DNA of 64,000 nucleotides from Bacteroidales bacterium (GCA_023138875.1 JAGLOO010000031.1:1-64000), one strand, 5' to 3'. Shown: positions 28,162 to 38,735, numbered from the stretch's first letter. The notes: generated by a model not told the origin, from the letters alone. Program-made: numbers and translations.

Positions 28162-29166
28162 TCATTGTATTTCAAGTTCAACTTTCAGTATAAACGGATC
28201 GAAGACCTGGCAGATGTAGAGGTGGTTTTCGAAGATCAGGGCGGTGGAGCCGGCACTGATGGTGGAACCGTCGGAATAGTAAAGGGTGGTTGACTCACCT
28301 GTCTGTGGATCCACCTTGAAAACCTCCACGGGAGAGAGTTTTTCCGGGTCTTTAGCATGTTTAATGAACCGGAAAGGCTTAATATGTCCGGGAACAATGA
28401 TCTAGCCATTGTGGATTCTGATGTTGTCATTGCCCCTCAGGCCTTTCAATTCACCAGCGGGTGATAGTCCCGTGCTTGAAATGTTGAATATGTGTATCCT
28501 GTGCAGGATGGCGTCACCTACATAAAGTTTATTCCCAACACGGTTGATCCCTGCCGGGTAACCCAGGTCCACAGCCATGATTGCTGACTCCCACCTCCCG
28601 TCCGGATTCTTCATCAGGCGCACTACGTTGGCACGTTTGAGCCTGAATGCCTTTTCTGCAAGGCTTCCCCTTTTGCCGGAATCGTTTACAAAGTAGATCT
28701 CACCTTCAGGACCGGTGACAAGTGCATTGGGTGAATTCTGCTGTGGGGTGTTGATCAATTCTTTGAATTCCAGGCTGTCGCCATGCAACCGGTAAACCAG
28801 GATGGGATGGTAGTCTGGTTCCAGTTCATGACTGATCACAAAGAGAATGTCCTTATCCAGGTAGATCCCGTGAGGTCTGAACACAACATCCCCGGGTTCA
28901 TTATAGCGGAGAAGCTTCACTTGGCTTCCCGTATGAAGGTCCAGCGAAACAATTTCTCCGTAAGGTTCATGGGACTCCCTGCGGGCCGAACAGGAGATGA
29001 TCAGCCTGGGATTCCCCTGGAGCGTATCAAGTACCATATCTTCCGGTCCGGGTCCGACCTGGATCTTTTCGGCAGGGACCTCAGAAACGGCCGGGGTGTT
29101 ATAACAGCAATGGATGCCCAGTGTGGCAAATATGAACAGGATGCTACAGGATAGGATTTTCATCAT
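28162..29166 (-). pseudogene. Paraoxonase/SMP-30-like exported beta-propeller protein interrupted by an amber codon
   Basis: Read on the minus strand from ATG 29166 (a TTG precedes it), the frame encodes a signal or lipoprotein peptide (ILSCSILFIFATLGIHCC) and about 240 residues of a six-bladed propeller of paraoxonase/gluconolactonase type (GPEDMVLD, FRPHGIYLD, VYRLHGDSLEF, SPNALVTGPEG, YVGDAILHRIHIF). A TAG at 28402-28404 interrupts it. The same frame then continues for 79 codons of convincing homologous sequence (IIVPGHIKPFRF, VEVFKVDPQTGES, YYSDGSTISAGSTA) to TGA at 28162-28164. One base change explains the break, either a real nonsense mutation or a sequencing error. The family hydrolyses lactones or esters; the substrate is unknown. 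Confidence 0.8.
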
Positions 29167-29263
29167 CAAGCAAATGTAAGGAAATAATATATTAAGTATA
29201 AGTATAGAGGTGTATTAAAAGCAACCAATTGCCTTCTCCTTTCATCCTGTATTTGAATGAATC

Positions 29264-29695
29264 ATGAACCGGATTATGAAAGGAGTTTTGTTTCTGATTA
29301 CCGTACTCGTTCTGACTTCATGTGAGAAAAGTATGAATGAGGTAGAAATGCTTGGGGCGAATGCTGATATTGTGGGCACCTGGATAGAGAATGGGTATGA
29401 AGACGATGTCACTTTGTTTGAACGTGCAGAAATCCTCGACCATTTAAAATATGGTTTTACCATCAATGGGGATGGAACATTCGTTGAAAGGAAGAATATC
29501 GGATGGTGCGGAACACCACCCATCACTTACGATAATTTTAAGGGCGATTGGGTAGCATTGTCAGATAGCCTGCTGGAGATCACAGTGGGTTACTGGGGTG
29601 GTACCATGACTTACCAGATGAGGATTGTATTCCTCGACCAGGATAGCCTTGGGATCAGGTACCTCTATGCTGAGGACCGGGCTGATTCAAAATAA
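29264..29695 (+). CDS. Small lipoprotein, lipocalin-like
   Basis: 143 residues. The signal peptide ends in a lipobox LTSC near residue 20, so the mature protein should be anchored in the envelope. The body (DIVGTWIENGYEDDVT, FTINGDGTFVERKN, YDNFKGDWVALSDSLLEI) has the pattern of the small lipocalin-like lipoproteins common in Bacteroidota. The function is not known. A second ATG 12 bases in is also possible. It is divergent from the propeller gene and convergent with purL, whose stop lies 3 bases away, so it is probably transcribed alone. Confidence 0.8.
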   Translation: MNRIMKGVLFLITVLVLTSCEKSMNEVEMLGANADIVGTWIENGYEDDVTLFERAEILDHLKYGFTINGDGTFVERKNIGWCGTPPITYDNFKGDWVALSDSLLEITVGYWGGTMTYQMRIVFLDQDSLGIRYLYAEDRADSK

Positions 29696-29698
29696 ACT

Positions 29699-32600
29699 TC
29701 AGAGGGCGTTTGTGTTTTCAATCCAATTCCGTGCATTGACGAAAGCTTCCAGCCAGGGAGTTGCTTCGTCCTGTTTCCGGTCTGCCGGGTAGTACCCGCA
29801 TTGCCAGGGCAGGTATGCCCTTTCCAGGTGGGGCATCATGGCCAGGTGGCGGCCATCGGGTGAACAGAGGGCTGCCACATCAAAATCGGATCCGTTGGGA
29901 TTGGCCGGATAGGTAGGATGGCTGTACCTGGCAGCAATGTGGTAATCCCCTTCCTTCTTCGGCAGCTTGAATTGTCCCTCTCCATGGGCTACCCAGATCC
30001 CCAATGTCATTTCCTTAAGTGATCCCAGCATGACCGAATTGTTCTCAGGGATATCCACGCTCAGGAAAGCAGATTCAAACTTGCCAGAGGCATTGTGAAG
30101 CATTCCGGGCGATTGATCATGTTCCGGGACCACAAGGTCCAGTTCAATCATTAGCTGGCAGCCGTTGCAGATACCCAGACTAAGGGTATCCTCTCTTGCA
30201 TAAAACTTTTCAAGGGTTAAGCGTGCTTTTTCATTGTACTTGAAGGCTCCTGCCCATCCTTTGGCCGAACCCAGTACGTCTGAATTGGAAAATCCGCCCA
30301 CAAACACGATCATCCGGATCTCTTCCAGCGTTTCACTGCCGGCAATCAGGTCGGTCATGTGCACATCCTTCACATCGAATCCTGCCAGGTAGAGGCCATA
30401 TGCCATCTCACGGTCGCCATTCACCCCCTTCTCCCGGATGATGGCCACCCTGGTTCCACTCTTAGTTCGCCTTCCCGGATCAATCCCCAGGCTTTTAAAA
30501 GTGCCCTCGAATTTGCTGAAAGAGAGGTCTAGCGGATGGTTCTTGTAATTTAGGAAACGTTCACCGGCCAGTTTCTTGCCCGATTGTTTCCGGTCCAACA
30601 GGTAGGAAGTTTTAAACCAGAGATCGCGGTAATGGTCGATGGATAGTTTAAGCACTGTATCGTGGGTTCTAAGCTGGATCTCACGTTCCTCGATAGGTCT
30701 GCCGATCACATGGTGCAGGATACCTTCCTTTTCCAGTAACCCGGTCAGCTCAAAGGCATGCTGAACCTGTATGATCACCCCCGGTTTTTCACTGAACAGC
30801 ACTGGAATTGTTTCTCCCTGGATCCCTGTAATATCCACTTCCAGTCCACCAGATGTATTGGAATAGCACATCTCCATCAATGCGGTGATCAATCCACCGG
30901 CCGACACATCATGGCCTGCCACAATCTGACCATCCTCGATAAGCGTTTGCAGCAGGTTGAATACCTTCACAAAATACACCGGGTCTTTTATAGTAGGAGC
31001 TTCGCTGCCCAGCTTATTCATAAACTGACCAAAAGAACTTCCTCCCAGCTTAAAATCGTCTTTCGACAGGTCCACATAGATGATCCTGCTTTCAGGATCA
31101 GGGACCACCACCGGTTCAACGATTTTTCGTACATCGGTTACTTCCCCGGCCGCTGAAATGATCACCGTACCGGGTGCATATACTACCTGGTCGTCATACT
31201 TCTGCGTCATGGAGAGGGAGTCCTTTCCTGTCGGAATATTGATGCCCAGGGCCACTGCAAAATCACTGACTGCCTTAGTCGCTTTATAAAGCCTGGCATC
31301 TTCCCCCTCGTTTCTGCAGGGCCACATCCAGTTGGCGGACAGAGAAATACTTTTTATCTGATCGGGCATGGGAGCCCAGACAATGTTGGTGAGTGCTTCT
31401 GCAATGGCAAGCACACTGCCTGCCTCAGCATCCACCATCCCTGCCACAGGAGCATGCCCGATGGAAGTAGCATAACCCTTTTTTCCGCGATAGTCGAGGG
31501 ATACGGCACCCAGGTTATTCAGAGGCAACTGCAAGGGGCCGGCGCATTGCTGGCGGGCGATCTTTCCGGTCACTGAACGATCCACCTTGTTGGTGAGCCA
31601 GTCTTTGCATGCCACAGCTTCCAGTTGCATTACGCCTTCCAGGTACACGGACAAAGATGCCTCATCATAAGGGATCTCCTCAAATTCATTGAACAGTGTG
31701 TTATCCTGCATCACTGTACGCGGCGGTGAACCAAACATATCGGCCAGTTCCAGGTCCATGGGTTTGTCCCCGGTTTTTTCATTTTTGAATACAAATCGGT
31801 GATCGCCGGTGATCTCTCCGATGATATAGACAGGAGCACGTTCGCGCCTGGCAATTCGAACCAGCTCATCTACATCGCCCGGTTTTATCACCAGTCCCAT
31901 GCGTTCCTGGGATTCATTGCCTATGATCTCTTTGGACGAAAGGGTGAGGTCTCCAACGGGAAGCCTGTCCAGGTAGATGATCCCTCCGGTGTCCTCCACC
32001 AGTTCGGAAAGACAGTTCAGGTGGCCTCCGGCACCGTGGTCATGGATGCTTACAATGCTGTTTTGATTGGATTCGGCCAGGGCTCTGATGGCGTTGTAAA
32101 CGCGTTTCTGCATCTCCGGGTTGGCACGTTGCACCGCATTCAGCTCGATGGCGTTTTCGAATTCACCAGTATCTACCGAGGAGACTGCACCGCCACCCAT
32201 TCCGATCCGGTAGTTATCACCTCCCAGCAACACCACCACATCACCTTTTTCGGGGACATCCTTTTCAGCATCCGCTTTATTTCCGAACCCGATCCCTCCC
32301 GCCAGCATGATGACCTTGTCGTAACCAAACCTTTTTTCATGCTCGCCATGCTCAAAGGTAAGCAGGCTCCCGCAGATGAGGGGCTGTCCGAATTTATTCC
32401 CGAAATCGCTGGCCCCGTTGGAGGCCTTGATCAGGATCTCTTCCGGGGTCTGGTAGAGCCAGGGGCGTTCGGGCAAAGCATGTTCCCATTTCCTGTTTTC
32501 CCCCAGCCTGGGATAGGAGGTCATATATACGGCCGTTCCGGCCATGGGGATGGCTGCTTTTCCTCCTCCGATCCTGTCCCGGATCTCCCCTCCGGTTCCG

Positions 32601-33388
32601 GTAGCAGCCCCGTTGAAAGGTTCCACAGTGGTAGGGAAATTATGTGTTTCGGCCTTAAGTGATAGTACGGTTTCGATATCTGTTACCCGGAAATAGTCAG
32701 ATTTGTCCTGTGATGCCGGTGCAAACTGCTCGATCACGGGTCCCTTTGCAAAGGAGCAGTTATCCTTATAGGCGGACACAATGTGGTTGGGATTGATCCG
32801 GGTGGTTCTTTTGATCAATTGAAAAAGGGAGGACTCCTTCTCCTCTCCGTCGATGATGAAGGTACCGTTAAAAATCTTATGACGGCAGTGTTCTGAGTTG
32901 ACCTGGGAAAATCCGAAAACTTCACTGTCAGTCAGCTTTCTTCCAATGCGGTCGCTGATACCATTGAGGTATTCAATTTCTTCAGGATTCAGAGCCAGCC
33001 CTTCCTTCTTGTTGTAGGCTGCAATGTCATCCACTTCTATGATCGGATCGGGTTTTTTGTCAATGGTGAAGAGTTGCTGGTCCAGGCCCTTGTACATGGC
33101 TTGCAGCATGGGGTCATACGATGCATCTTTTCCCGAAACGGCGAAGAAATCTTCAATCCTCCTGATTCCGGAGATACCCATGTTTTCGGCTATTTCCACC
33201 GCATTGGTGCTCCAGGGGGTGATCATCTCTTTCCTGGGTCCCACAAAAGTTCCATTCACGCTGCTATCGGACAGGTATACAGCCCCGTCAAACAACCATT
33301 CAAGTTTTTTCCTGGTGTTCAGGTCAAATTTAGTGAAGCCCTCCAGCGCGATGATCCTGCTGTCTTGAAATTGAAAAAAATATATCAT
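29699..33388 (-). CDS. purL: Phosphoribosylformylglycinamidine synthase (large, one-chain PurL)
   Basis: 1,229 residues, the length of the single-chain enzyme that makes FGAM from FGAR, glutamine and ATP in purine synthesis. The N-terminal region has FGFSQVNSEHCRH. The ATP-binding catalytic halves carry LKAETHNFPTTVEPFNGAATGTGG and a second synthase module (HDVSAGGL). The C-terminal glutaminase domain has the nucleophile Cys1074 in LGICNGCQ, WVAHGEGQF, and the His-Glu pair near PHLERAYLPW. The ATG at 33388 (MIYFFQFQDS) was chosen: the frame extends 13 codons to a TTG, but a TAnnTTTG promoter box overlaps that extension. Confidence 0.96.
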   Translation of the reverse strand: MIYFFQFQDSRIIALEGFTKFDLNTRKKLEWLFDGAVYLSDSSVNGTFVGPRKEMITPWSTNAVEIAENMGISGIRRIEDFFAVSGKDASYDPMLQAMYKGLDQQLFTIDKKPDPIIEVDDIAAYNKKEGLALNPEEIEYLNGISDRIGRKLTDSEVFGFSQVNSEHCRHKIFNGTFIIDGEEKESSLFQLIKRTTRINPNHIVSAYKDNCSFAKGPVIEQFAPASQDKSDYFRVTDIETVLSLKAETHNFPTTVEPFNGAATGTGGEIRDRIGGGKAAIPMAGTAVYMTSYPRLGENRKWEHALPERPWLYQTPEEILIKASNGASDFGNKFGQPLICGSLLTFEHGEHEKRFGYDKVIMLAGGIGFGNKADAEKDVPEKGDVVVLLGGDNYRIGMGGGAVSSVDTGEFENAIELNAVQRANPEMQKRVYNAIRALAESNQNSIVSIHDHGAGGHLNCLSELVEDTGGIIYLDRLPVGDLTLSSKEIIGNESQERMGLVIKPGDVDELVRIARRERAPVYIIGEITGDHRFVFKNEKTGDKPMDLELADMFGSPPRTVMQDNTLFNEFEEIPYDEASLSVYLEGVMQLEAVACKDWLTNKVDRSVTGKIARQQCAGPLQLPLNNLGAVSLDYRGKKGYATSIGHAPVAGMVDAEAGSVLAIAEALTNIVWAPMPDQIKSISLSANWMWPCRNEGEDARLYKATKAVSDFAVALGINIPTGKDSLSMTQKYDDQVVYAPGTVIISAAGEVTDVRKIVEPVVVPDPESRIIYVDLSKDDFKLGGSSFGQFMNKLGSEAPTIKDPVYFVKVFNLLQTLIEDGQIVAGHDVSAGGLITALMEMCYSNTSGGLEVDITGIQGETIPVLFSEKPGVIIQVQHAFELTGLLEKEGILHHVIGRPIEEREIQLRTHDTVLKLSIDHYRDLWFKTSYLLDRKQSGKKLAGERFLNYKNHPLDLSFSKFEGTFKSLGIDPGRRTKSGTRVAIIREKGVNGDREMAYGLYLAGFDVKDVHMTDLIAGSETLEEIRMIVFVGGFSNSDVLGSAKGWAGAFKYNEKARLTLEKFYAREDTLSLGICNGCQLMIELDLVVPEHDQSPGMLHNASGKFESAFLSVDIPENNSVMLGSLKEMTLGIWVAHGEGQFKLPKKEGDYHIAARYSHPTYPANPNGSDFDVAALCSPDGRHLAMMPHLERAYLPWQCGYYPADRKQDEATPWLEAFVNARNWIENTNAL

Positions 33389-33424
33389 TCGATTCTTTTT
33401 AAATATGCCCTTCTGAAGATGCTG

Positions 33425-33432
33425 CAAAGATA
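33425..33432 (-). promoter_or_regulatory. Bacteroidota-type -7 promoter box of purL
   Basis: On the minus strand the bases read TATCTTTG, an exact TAnnTTTG box. TTTA lies 21 bases further upstream as a partial match to the TTTG -33 element. The predicted transcript start would leave a 5' leader of roughly 30 bases before ATG 33388. Confidence 0.5.
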
Positions 33433-33585
33433 GCCCTATTGTTTGATTACAGGTAAACCAGCAGCTGTCAGCATATCAATCCTTGTTAAAGATACATATT
33501 CACGACAAAGAGTTTGAGAAAACTCCCAAGCGAAGCATCAAACGTTTTCTGTATAAGCTGGAGGAGCAGGGGGCGCGACCGGAGG

Positions 33586-34146
33586 TCAGTAGGTTGATGT
33601 GCCTTTGTAAACCCTGGACACGGCAGGAGGGACCAGGAAACCCTCATATCTAAGTTGTCCGGGCCAGTTGGAACTTACGGTGGCATCTGCCCTTCCATCA
33701 GAAAAAACGGTCATCCTTATGTCATAGGTGCCTGTGGTTGTTCTTACGTTATAACTGATGTTGAAGACGCCGTTTTTCTCATTCCGGGTATACTTATAAT
33801 TTGAAATGGGACCGTCCACGGTGATCCCGCCCACTCCGTTCAGGCCTACATGACTCTGACTGCCTATCTGAATGACACCGTTGATCGAGTCGCTTGCGAT
33901 AAAGTTGATGGAGGCAGATACATTCACGGTGTTGCCACGTTTGTCCCTGAGCCGGTTTGCCTCAAGCACAAATCGCTGGTGTTCCACCATCAGGTTCACG
34001 ATGGCGGCTTTTTTAGCTGCATCCTCCGCCTGCTGCTCTTTTTTCAAATGTTTCTGAAGTTCTCGCTGTTCCTTTTTACTGAGTTCCTGTGAAAAGGCAG
34101 GGGCGGTTAGCAGGATTGCGATCAGGTAGATGATGATCTTTTTCAT
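33586..34146 (-). CDS. Exported DUF4251 protein
   Basis: 186 residues from ATG 34146 (MKKIIIYLIAILLTAPAFS, a clean signal peptide with cleavage near AFSQ). The frame extends further upstream without a better start. A charged helix (KKEQRELQKHLKKEQQAED) precedes the body, where FVLEANRLRDKRG, GLNGVGGITVDG and SRVYKG match the DUF4251 family of Bacteroidota periplasmic proteins. The function is not established. It stands alone between purL and the macrodomain gene; the 197 bases on the purL side hold only the purL promoter and a short unexplained open stretch. Confidence 0.85.
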   Translation of the reverse strand: MKKIIIYLIAILLTAPAFSQELSKKEQRELQKHLKKEQQAEDAAKKAAIVNLMVEHQRFVLEANRLRDKRGNTVNVSASINFIASDSINGVIQIGSQSHVGLNGVGGITVDGPISNYKYTRNEKNGVFNISYNVRTTTGTYDIRMTVFSDGRADATVSSNWPGQLRYEGFLVPPAVSRVYKGTSTY

Positions 34147-34217
34147 GGCTATAAAATTTATCAATAAAATTATTTGGTTAAACAACATCCCAGGCCATTA
34201 AAGATACAACATATCGG

Positions 34218-34724
34218 TTAACCGAGGAGTTTATGATAAAGGGATTCATTCTCCTCATCAAATACAACAAATATTACTTCATCCAGTGATCCCGGGTGTT
34301 CCAGGAATGATTGTACCGCATTAATGGCAATCTCTGCAGCCTTCGCTTTGGGGAAGCCGTACACACCGGTTGAAATGTTGGGGAAGGCAATTTGCTTCAG
34401 TTTGTGTCCGGAGGCCAGTTGGAGGCTGCGCAGGTAACATTGTCTTAACAGGTCCGGTTCGTTCCTGCCACCTCCGGCCCAGAATGGCCCTACTGTATGG
34501 ATCACATACTTACAGGGTAACCGGAATCCACCGGTTATCTTTGCATCACCCGCATCACAACCGTTCAGCTTCCGGCATGCTTTAAGCAATGCCGGTCCGG
34601 CTGCCCGGTGAATGGCACCATCCACTCCACCTCCGCCCAGCAGGGTGCTGTTGGCTGCATTGACAATGGCATCCACTTTAAGTTGGGTGATGTCCCCCTT
34701 CAGAAGACTGATTTTTGCAGACAT
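34218..34724 (-). CDS. Macrodomain protein, O-acetyl-ADP-ribose deacetylase-like
   Basis: 168 residues, one macrodomain. [40 protein letters not shown]-type IHTVGPFW and [14 protein letters not shown] are the ADP-ribose-binding signatures of the YmdB/MacroD group, which hydrolyses O-acetyl-ADP-ribose or mono-ADP-ribosylated proteins. The conserved Asn-Ala-Ala-Asn and the Gly-Gly-Val-Asp motif are intact. Its start lies 2 bases after the pheT stop, so it is probably co-transcribed with pheT, with no obvious functional tie. Confidence 0.93.
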   Translation of the reverse strand: MSAKISLLKGDITQLKVDAIVNAANSTLLGGGGVDGAIHRAAGPALLKACRKLNGCDAGDAKITGGFRLPCKYVIHTVGPFWAGGGRNEPDLLRQCYLRSLQLASGHKLKQIAFPNISTGVYGFPKAKAAEIAINAVQSFLEHPGSLDEVIFVVFDEENESLYHKLLG

Positions 34725-34725
34725 G

Positions 34726-37191
34726 TTATTCCATCCCTCGAACTATCGCTCCGAGTTCCTTCTCAAAGGCCCGGGCGATTTTTTCCATTACTTTATCAAT
34801 CTTATCAATTTGCTCATCAGTAAGGGTCTTCTCTTCGTTCAGCAGTGTAAAGGACAACGCATAGGATTTCTTGCCTTTTTCGATCTTATCTCCTTCATAG
34901 ACATCAAAGAGGGTTACTTTTTTCAGTAGTTTTTTCTCGGTCTTAAAAGCAAGTTTTCTGAGTGACTCAAATGTTACTTCCTGGTCAAGCATCAGGGAGA
35001 AGTCACGTATCACTGCCTGGAACCTTGGGAGCTGTTTGAACAGTATCCTCTGATTGGCCAGGATTTTCAAAACACTGTCCCAGTTGAATTCAGCGGCAAA
35101 AACCTCCTGTTTGATGTCAAACTCTTTCAGTACAGCAGGTGCCACGCTCCCGAATTCAACAATCTGGTCTCCCCGGCAGGTGTATACTTCCCTGTCGGAA
35201 AAATCCGGATTCTCCTGTCCGCCAGATTCCAGTACATACGGATTGATTCCCAGCTTCACCAGCACTGTTTCCACATAACTCTTTAATACATAATAGGAAG
35301 ATACATCCGTTTCCTGGACCCAGTTGCCTGGCCTGGATTTCCCCGAAAGAAAGATCCCCATGTGAAGCTCCTCATCAAATTTATCCAGGAGTTGCTCACC
35401 TGCGGCTTCGGGATCCAGGTAATAGCAATTCCCGAATTCATACAATTTAAGGTCGGGAAGTTTTCGGTTGATGTTGTAAGCTACAGCTTCCAGTCCACCG
35501 TACAACAAGTTTTTCCGCATAAGTGCCAGGTCCTGACTCAATGGATTGAAAAGGCGGACAGCTTCAGGATCCCGTTGTTCCTCCCGGTCATAATAGGAGG
35601 TACTGGTCAGGGAATTGGATTTCATTTCATAAAATCCATTGTCCGTGAGCAGGTCCGAAACCAGGTTGATCACTTTCTCCTTATCCGGTTTGGATGAGTA
35701 GGAGAGGGTAGATTGCAGACCGGCTCCGGTTTCAACCCTGTTGAATCCGTAAATACGGAGGATCTCCTCCACGATGTCAGCTTCCCGTTGAACATCCACC
35801 CGGTAGGGAGGAACACGAAGTACCATCCCCCGGTTGTTACGTTGCTCCACAGAGATATCCAGTGATTCAAGGATCGATTGGATGATATCGGGTTCAATAT
35901 CATTACCAATGAGCCTGTTTACGTTGGCAAAACTGATTTCCACACGGAAATCTTCAACAGGCTCAGGATAGACGTCCACCACATCCGACGAGATGGAACC
36001 TCCTGCGATCTCCCTGATCAGCATGGCTGCCCGTTTCAGGGCCCATACCGTAATGTTTGGATCTGCGCCACGTTCAAACCTGAATGAGGCATCGGTATTG
36101 AGTACATGGTGTTTGGAGGTTTTCCTGATGTACACCGGATCAAAACAGGCCGATTCCAGGAAAATGTCCTTTGTTTCTTCGGTGACCCCGGCTTTGACAC
36201 CTCCTAAAACGCCTGCAATGCACATGCCTTCTTCTGTGTTGCAGATCATCAGATCGGTTGCAAGCAGTTTACGATCCTGCTCATCAAGGGTGGTGAAGAG
36301 GGTTCCTTCAGGCATGGTCTTTACAATGACCTTTTGTCCGGTGATATGTGCAGCATCGAAAGCATGGAGGGGCTGACCCGATTCGTGCAGGACAAAATTG
36401 GTGATATCGACCACGTTATTAATAGGAGAAAGGCCAATGGACCGCAACCGGGTCTGTAACCAGGCGGGGCTCTCTTTTACGGAAATTCCTGAAATGGTAA
36501 GACCTGAATAGCGCCTGCAACCCGCCTTTTCCTCAATGTCAATGGAGATCGGCAGTTCATTGTTGTCGGTTTTAAATCCGTCCACAGAAGGTTTGTTCAG
36601 GGTTACTGCACCATCCTGTTTCAGGTAAGCTGCCAGGTCGCGGGCAACACCAAGGTGGGATGCCCCATCAATCCTGTTGGGTGTCAGGCCGATCTCAAAT
36701 ACCGTGTCGCTTTCAATTTTGAAGTATTCAGACGCAGGGATTCCAATGGGAGTATCCTGATCAAGCACCATGATCCCGTCATGAGATGAGCCCAGTCCCA
36801 GTTCATTTTCGGCACAGATCATACCCTGTGAAAGCTCGCCCCTGATCTTAGCCTTTTTTATGGTAAATCCTTCTTCGGTTGGATAGAGGGTGGTCCCTGC
36901 TATGGCAACTGGTACTTTTTGTCCGGCTGCCACGTTGGGCGCACCACAAATGATTTGTACAGGTTCTTCTTTCCCCACGTCAACAGTGGTTACGGAAAGC
37001 TTGTCAGCATTGGGATGTTTGCTGCAGGTAAGCACTTCGCCGATCACTACACCATCCAATCCCCCTTTCACCGATTGAAAGGATTCCACTGCTTCCACTT
37101 CCAGTCCGGTGTTGGTCAGGATGTCACCGACCTGTTCGGGGGGCAGGTCGGTGGAGATATATTGTTTCAGCCAATTATATGAGATCTTCAT
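34726..37191 (-). CDS. pheT: Phenylalanyl-tRNA synthetase beta subunit
   Basis: 821 residues from ATG 37191 ([12 protein letters not shown], the family's conserved start); the frame runs 9 codons further to a TTG. An EMAP/tRNA-binding domain (about 40-150; [18 protein letters not shown] and [18 protein letters not shown]), the B3/4 editing domain, B5 and the pseudo-catalytic core ([13 protein letters not shown]) follow, with the FDX-ACB anticodon domain at the end ([13 protein letters not shown]). It pairs with PheS to charge tRNA-Phe and to hydrolyse Tyr-tRNA-Phe; pheS is not in the window. Confidence 0.97.
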   Translation of the reverse strand: MKISYNWLKQYISTDLPPEQVGDILTNTGLEVEAVESFQSVKGGLDGVVIGEVLTCSKHPNADKLSVTTVDVGKEEPVQIICGAPNVAAGQKVPVAIAGTTLYPTEEGFTIKKAKIRGELSQGMICAENELGLGSSHDGIMVLDQDTPIGIPASEYFKIESDTVFEIGLTPNRIDGASHLGVARDLAAYLKQDGAVTLNKPSVDGFKTDNNELPISIDIEEKAGCRRYSGLTISGISVKESPAWLQTRLRSIGLSPINNVVDITNFVLHESGQPLHAFDAAHITGQKVIVKTMPEGTLFTTLDEQDRKLLATDLMICNTEEGMCIAGVLGGVKAGVTEETKDIFLESACFDPVYIRKTSKHHVLNTDASFRFERGADPNITVWALKRAAMLIREIAGGSISSDVVDVYPEPVEDFRVEISFANVNRLIGNDIEPDIIQSILESLDISVEQRNNRGMVLRVPPYRVDVQREADIVEEILRIYGFNRVETGAGLQSTLSYSSKPDKEKVINLVSDLLTDNGFYEMKSNSLTSTSYYDREEQRDPEAVRLFNPLSQDLALMRKNLLYGGLEAVAYNINRKLPDLKLYEFGNCYYLDPEAAGEQLLDKFDEELHMGIFLSGKSRPGNWVQETDVSSYYVLKSYVETVLVKLGINPYVLESGGQENPDFSDREVYTCRGDQIVEFGSVAPAVLKEFDIKQEVFAAEFNWDSVLKILANQRILFKQLPRFQAVIRDFSLMLDQEVTFESLRKLAFKTEKKLLKKVTLFDVYEGDKIEKGKKSYALSFTLLNEEKTLTDEQIDKIDKVMEKIARAFEKELGAIVRGME

Positions 37192-37215
37192 ATTCAGGAT
37201 ATTGCATTTGAGTTG

Positions 37216-37223
37216 CAAAAATA
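37216..37223 (-). promoter_or_regulatory. Bacteroidota-type -7 promoter box of pheT
   Basis: The minus strand reads TATTTTTG, an exact TAnnTTTG box, 25 bases before ATG 37191. The -33 element is not clear. Confidence 0.45.
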
Positions 37224-37234
37224 GTGCATTTCGA

Positions 37235-37663
37235 TCAGAGTTGAAAATGCTGTTTTACCCGGGCGAAAAGGAGGGTTTGGACTTCCGGGTAGGTGAGCTC
37301 AGAGGGGAGTTCATCAGAGAAGTACAGCTCCACAATTTCATGTTCCAGGATGGGGTCAAGTTCGTTAACAATTGCTCCATAGAGCCGTCCATATTCGATC
37401 TTCTGATGGATGCTTACCATATAGTCACAAATATGCACCAGTGAAGAATTTACAACTCCTGCTTCTTCAAACAATTCTCTTACGGCCGCCTGACCGGCCG
37501 ACTCATCGTTTTCAATGTGCCCGGCCGGCATCTCCCAGGTAACCCTGTCCTGGTGCCTTACAAAAATCCAGTCACCTCTGTATTGAGCTCCGATCACCAC
37601 ATAGGTTAACTTCGACCCAACGATGGTGCCTGGAAGAAATATCCGTGTGTTGACGGAATCCAT
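37235..37663 (-). CDS. Nudix hydrolase
   Basis: 142 residues. The Nudix box is complete: GHIENDESAGQAAVRELFEE followed by AG (G-x5-E-x7-REUxEExG). Family members hydrolyse nucleoside diphosphates linked to another group; the substrate cannot be read from the motif. The PAGHIE and WEMPAGH context is common among 8-oxo-dGTP or housecleaning types. It lies 9 bases after the HtrA-like gene stop and may be co-transcribed with it. Confidence 0.93.
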   Translation of the reverse strand: MDSVNTRIFLPGTIVGSKLTYVVIGAQYRGDWIFVRHQDRVTWEMPAGHIENDESAGQAAVRELFEEAGVVNSSLVHICDYMVSIHQKIEYGRLYGAIVNELDPILEHEIVELYFSDELPSELTYPEVQTLLFARVKQHFQL

Positions 37664-37672
37664 TGTCCCTGA

Positions 37673-38704
37673 TTAATTGAAATCGCTTGAAATCCAGTAT
37701 AGGTCTATGGTTTCTCCGGCCCTCAGCACGGTGATTTTATGTTTCACAGTTGCCTCCATCGTATCCAGGTAATCAAAGAGTTCTGAAACGCTTTCCTCGC
37801 CTCTGATAACGATATGGTCGAAAGCCAGGATCACATCTCCTCCCAGGAGAAATTCCTCTTCATCAATTACTGCTTTTCTGAAACCACCTTTCAGCCCGGC
37901 CACACCGGCTGGACTGTCCTTTACCACATGCTGAATTAACAAACCGGACTCCTGGGGTACATTGAGGAACCTGGCATATTCGTAAGGCAGAACCATTGCA
38001 TCGATTCCGAAGAATTTACTGCTTCTTGATAAGAGCAACGACCTGGCGATCTCCGAGGTGGCGGCAAATCCTATTCCTTCAAAACCTCCTGACCTGGTGA
38101 GGATCGAACTGACCACACCGATCACTTCACCACGGTAATTGAACATCGGTCCGCCCGAGTTTCCTGTGTTGATCGCTGCATCGGTCTGGAAGAATTCCAG
38201 CATCTTGTCTTCGCTGGTAAGCTTATCCTCCGAATGACGCCCGCTGATGACTCCCCTGGAAAGGGAGTAGGGCAGGCCCATGGGTGCACCCACCACAAAT
38301 ATCTCTTCACCTGTTCTTACCTCATCCGAGTTCCCTATGACAGCCACCTGGGGATCAGTGGGGACTCTGTCCAGCTGAATCAGTGCCACGTCGGCGATTC
38401 TTGAGATACGTAAAGTTTTAGCCGGGATGGCTTCACCATCGAAAAACTGGACCATGATCTCCTCTGCATTTCCCACAACATGGGCAGCTGTAAGTACCAT
38501 GTCTTCCCGTACAAGAACACCGGAACCCAAACCCATGCTGGAAGCGAAAGTCCGGGGATCTCCTATTCCGGTACTCACACTTTCCGCTACGTATATGGTC
38601 ACAACTGAATGTTTGTTGTTTTCAAAGAGATCGGCCAGGTTCTGGGCCATCAGAAGTTGTGTCAGCATGATCATAGCTGCCACAATAAAGGTTCTTTTCA
38701 TCAT
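37673..38704 (-). CDS. HtrA/DegP-like periplasmic serine protease with one PDZ domain
   Basis: 343 residues. A signal peptide (1-20, LLMAQ) is followed by a trypsin-like domain with the triad His75 (LTAAHVVG), Asp in RIADVALIQL and Ser183 (INTGNSGGPMF). A single PDZ-like domain (about 255-340) ends the protein; DegP has two. It is an envelope quality-control protease by family. A duplicated initial ATG makes the start ambiguous by one codon. It lies 31 bases after the SpoIIE-phosphatase gene, at the tail of the surface cluster, which suggests service to secreted proteins, but this is inference. Confidence 0.92.
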   Translation of the reverse strand: MMKRTFIVAAMIMLTQLLMAQNLADLFENNKHSVVTIYVAESVSTGIGDPRTFASSMGLGSGVLVREDMVLTAAHVVGNAEEIMVQFFDGEAIPAKTLRISRIADVALIQLDRVPTDPQVAVIGNSDEVRTGEEIFVVGAPMGLPYSLSRGVISGRHSEDKLTSEDKMLEFFQTDAAINTGNSGGPMFNYRGEVIGVVSSILTRSGGFEGIGFAATSEIARSLLLSRSSKFFGIDAMVLPYEYARFLNVPQESGLLIQHVVKDSPAGVAGLKGGFRKAVIDEEEFLLGGDVILAFDHIVIRGEESVSELFDYLDTMEATVKHKITVLRAGETIDLYWISSDFN

Positions 38705-38735
38705 GGTTTACAAGTACTAATTATTTACTACATCA

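Noticed and set aside
25691-28404. In-frame TAG codons (25691, 28402) near a methyltransferase/RamA operon, suggesting pyrrolysine coding
   Set aside because: TAG serves as an ordinary stop for several genes here (for example at 4532 and 12697). Neither interrupted gene is a methylamine methyltransferase, and no pylS/pylT-like gene is in the window. One case is a deleted pseudogene with CAG changed to TAG.
31799-32662. Long open frame on the plus strand opposite purL
   Set aside because: It lies wholly within a well-conserved gene, has no start signal or family features, and follows the codon pattern of the opposite strand.
33480-33585. Short open stretch containing IHIHDKEFEKTPKRS between purL and the DUF4251 gene
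   Set aside because: It resembles a coding fragment but is too short and has no clear start or family. It may be a relic; not reported as a gene.
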